Source: Clostridiaceae bacterium
Lineage (GTDB): Bacteria > Bacillota > Clostridia > Clostridiales > Clostridiaceae
Length of the DNA: 64,000 bases
Assembly: GCA_902363375.1 (NCBI GenBank)
Contig: CABIZX010000005.1
Location: forward strand, 196,734 to 260,733
Direction: 5' to 3'
The notes under the pieces were generated by a model that did no database searches, had not been told where the DNA came from, and was given only the letters and a program-made list of their open reading frames with translations. A program made the position numbers and the translations under genes. Every line of letters begins with the position of its first letter. The stretch's first letter is position 1. Positions 63,850 to 64,000 of this stretch are shown here, in pieces.

Positions 63850-63861
63850 TGGTCTTTGAAA
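63850..63861 (+). promoter_or_regulatory. boxA-like antitermination site of the rRNA leader
   Basis: TGGTCTTTGAAA matches the boxA pattern (TGYTCTTTNA) seen in Firmicute rRNA leaders. It is followed by small hairpins (GACTT/AAGTC at 63921-63933, GAGC/GCTC at 63944-63954) just before the 16S gene. Confidence 0.6.
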
Positions 63862-63963
63862 ATTAAACAGAGAAAAAGGTAAAACCAGTTAATTCCGATA
63901 GAGAAATCTATCAAATAAATGACTTAACAAGTCAGCGAAAAAAGAGCAAAGCTCAAACTTTTA

Positions 63964-64000
63964 AATTGAGAGTTTGATCCTGGCTCAGGACGAACGCTGG
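63964..64000 (+). rRNA. 16S ribosomal RNA, 5' end (partial)
   Basis: The conserved 16S start (GAGAGTTTGATCCTGGCTCA, followed by GGACGAACGCTGG) runs to the window edge. It uses the 5' flank common to clostridia. The rest of the operon lies outside the window. Confidence 0.97.

Noticed and set aside
63687..63914. Minus-strand open frame of 75 codons in the rRNA leader
   Set aside because: It overlaps the rRNA promoter and boxA, has no start signal, and its composition is that of AT-rich non-coding DNA.

Overview
The window looks like chromosome from a spore-forming, low-GC Clostridium (sensu stricto type). The DNA is very AT-rich, ribosome binding sites are strong and G-rich, and many sporulation genes are present (spoVG, spoVT, spoVB-like, yabP, yabQ, spoIIE). 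From purR to ftsH the genes follow the order known from the origin-proximal region of Firmicutes chromosomes. The species is not resolved.

Layout. 1-5.8 kb: accessory genes (partial gene end, DUF1002 secreted protein, PepV-type dipeptidase, FAD-linked oxidase, YdeI-like protein, His-rich YmaF-type protein with a sigma-K-like promoter). 6.1-20.7 kb: membrane and metabolic genes (CorC/HlyC transporter, YhhN, Smr-less MutS2-like ATPase, Cfa, YbaK, HAD phosphatase, small four-helix membrane protein with paired histidines, tRNA-Pro, GHL10 glycosidase, PhzF, MurC, formimidoylglutamase). 20.9-29 kb: a 77-aa gene behind a LexA-like box, purR, spoVG, glmU, prs, then a two-component system with a degenerate HtrA-like protein. 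29-40.7 kb: pth, mfd, prsA-like, spoVT, spoVB-like, mazG, HU, rqcP, yabP, yabQ, divIC and an S1-domain gene. 40.9-41.65 kb: eight tRNA genes in 282-bp tandem repeats (Leu, fMet, Met). 42.1-48.8 kb: spoIIE, tilS, hpt, ftsH. 49-54.4 kb: fhs and a four-gene biotin-dependent Na+-pumping decarboxylase-type operon. 54.5-63.1 kb: two tiny coupled genes, coaX, dusB, greA, lysS, tRNA-Asn, a T-box leader with glyS, a probable minus-strand C-rich small RNA, and murD. The window ends in the first ~37 bases of a 16S rRNA gene, behind a clear rRNA promoter.

How the genes fit together. The core is information processing and envelope building: tRNA charging and maturation (glyS, lysS, tilS, pth, dusB, ybaK), nucleotide and amino-sugar supply (prs, hpt, purR, glmU), peptidoglycan (murC, murD, a flippase), repair (mfd, MutS2-like), quality control (ftsH, prsA, rqcP) and sporulation. 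Most transcription units are bounded by clear hairpin terminators.

Most unusual items: the C-rich small RNA candidate at 61367-61477, the LexA-box-controlled 77-aa gene, the catalytically dead HtrA-like protein encoded with a sensor kinase, the mini-cytochrome-like membrane protein with two HX13H helices, the divergent decarboxylase alpha subunit, and the tandem tRNA amplification. All identifications come from reading the sequence by eye; no database search was run.
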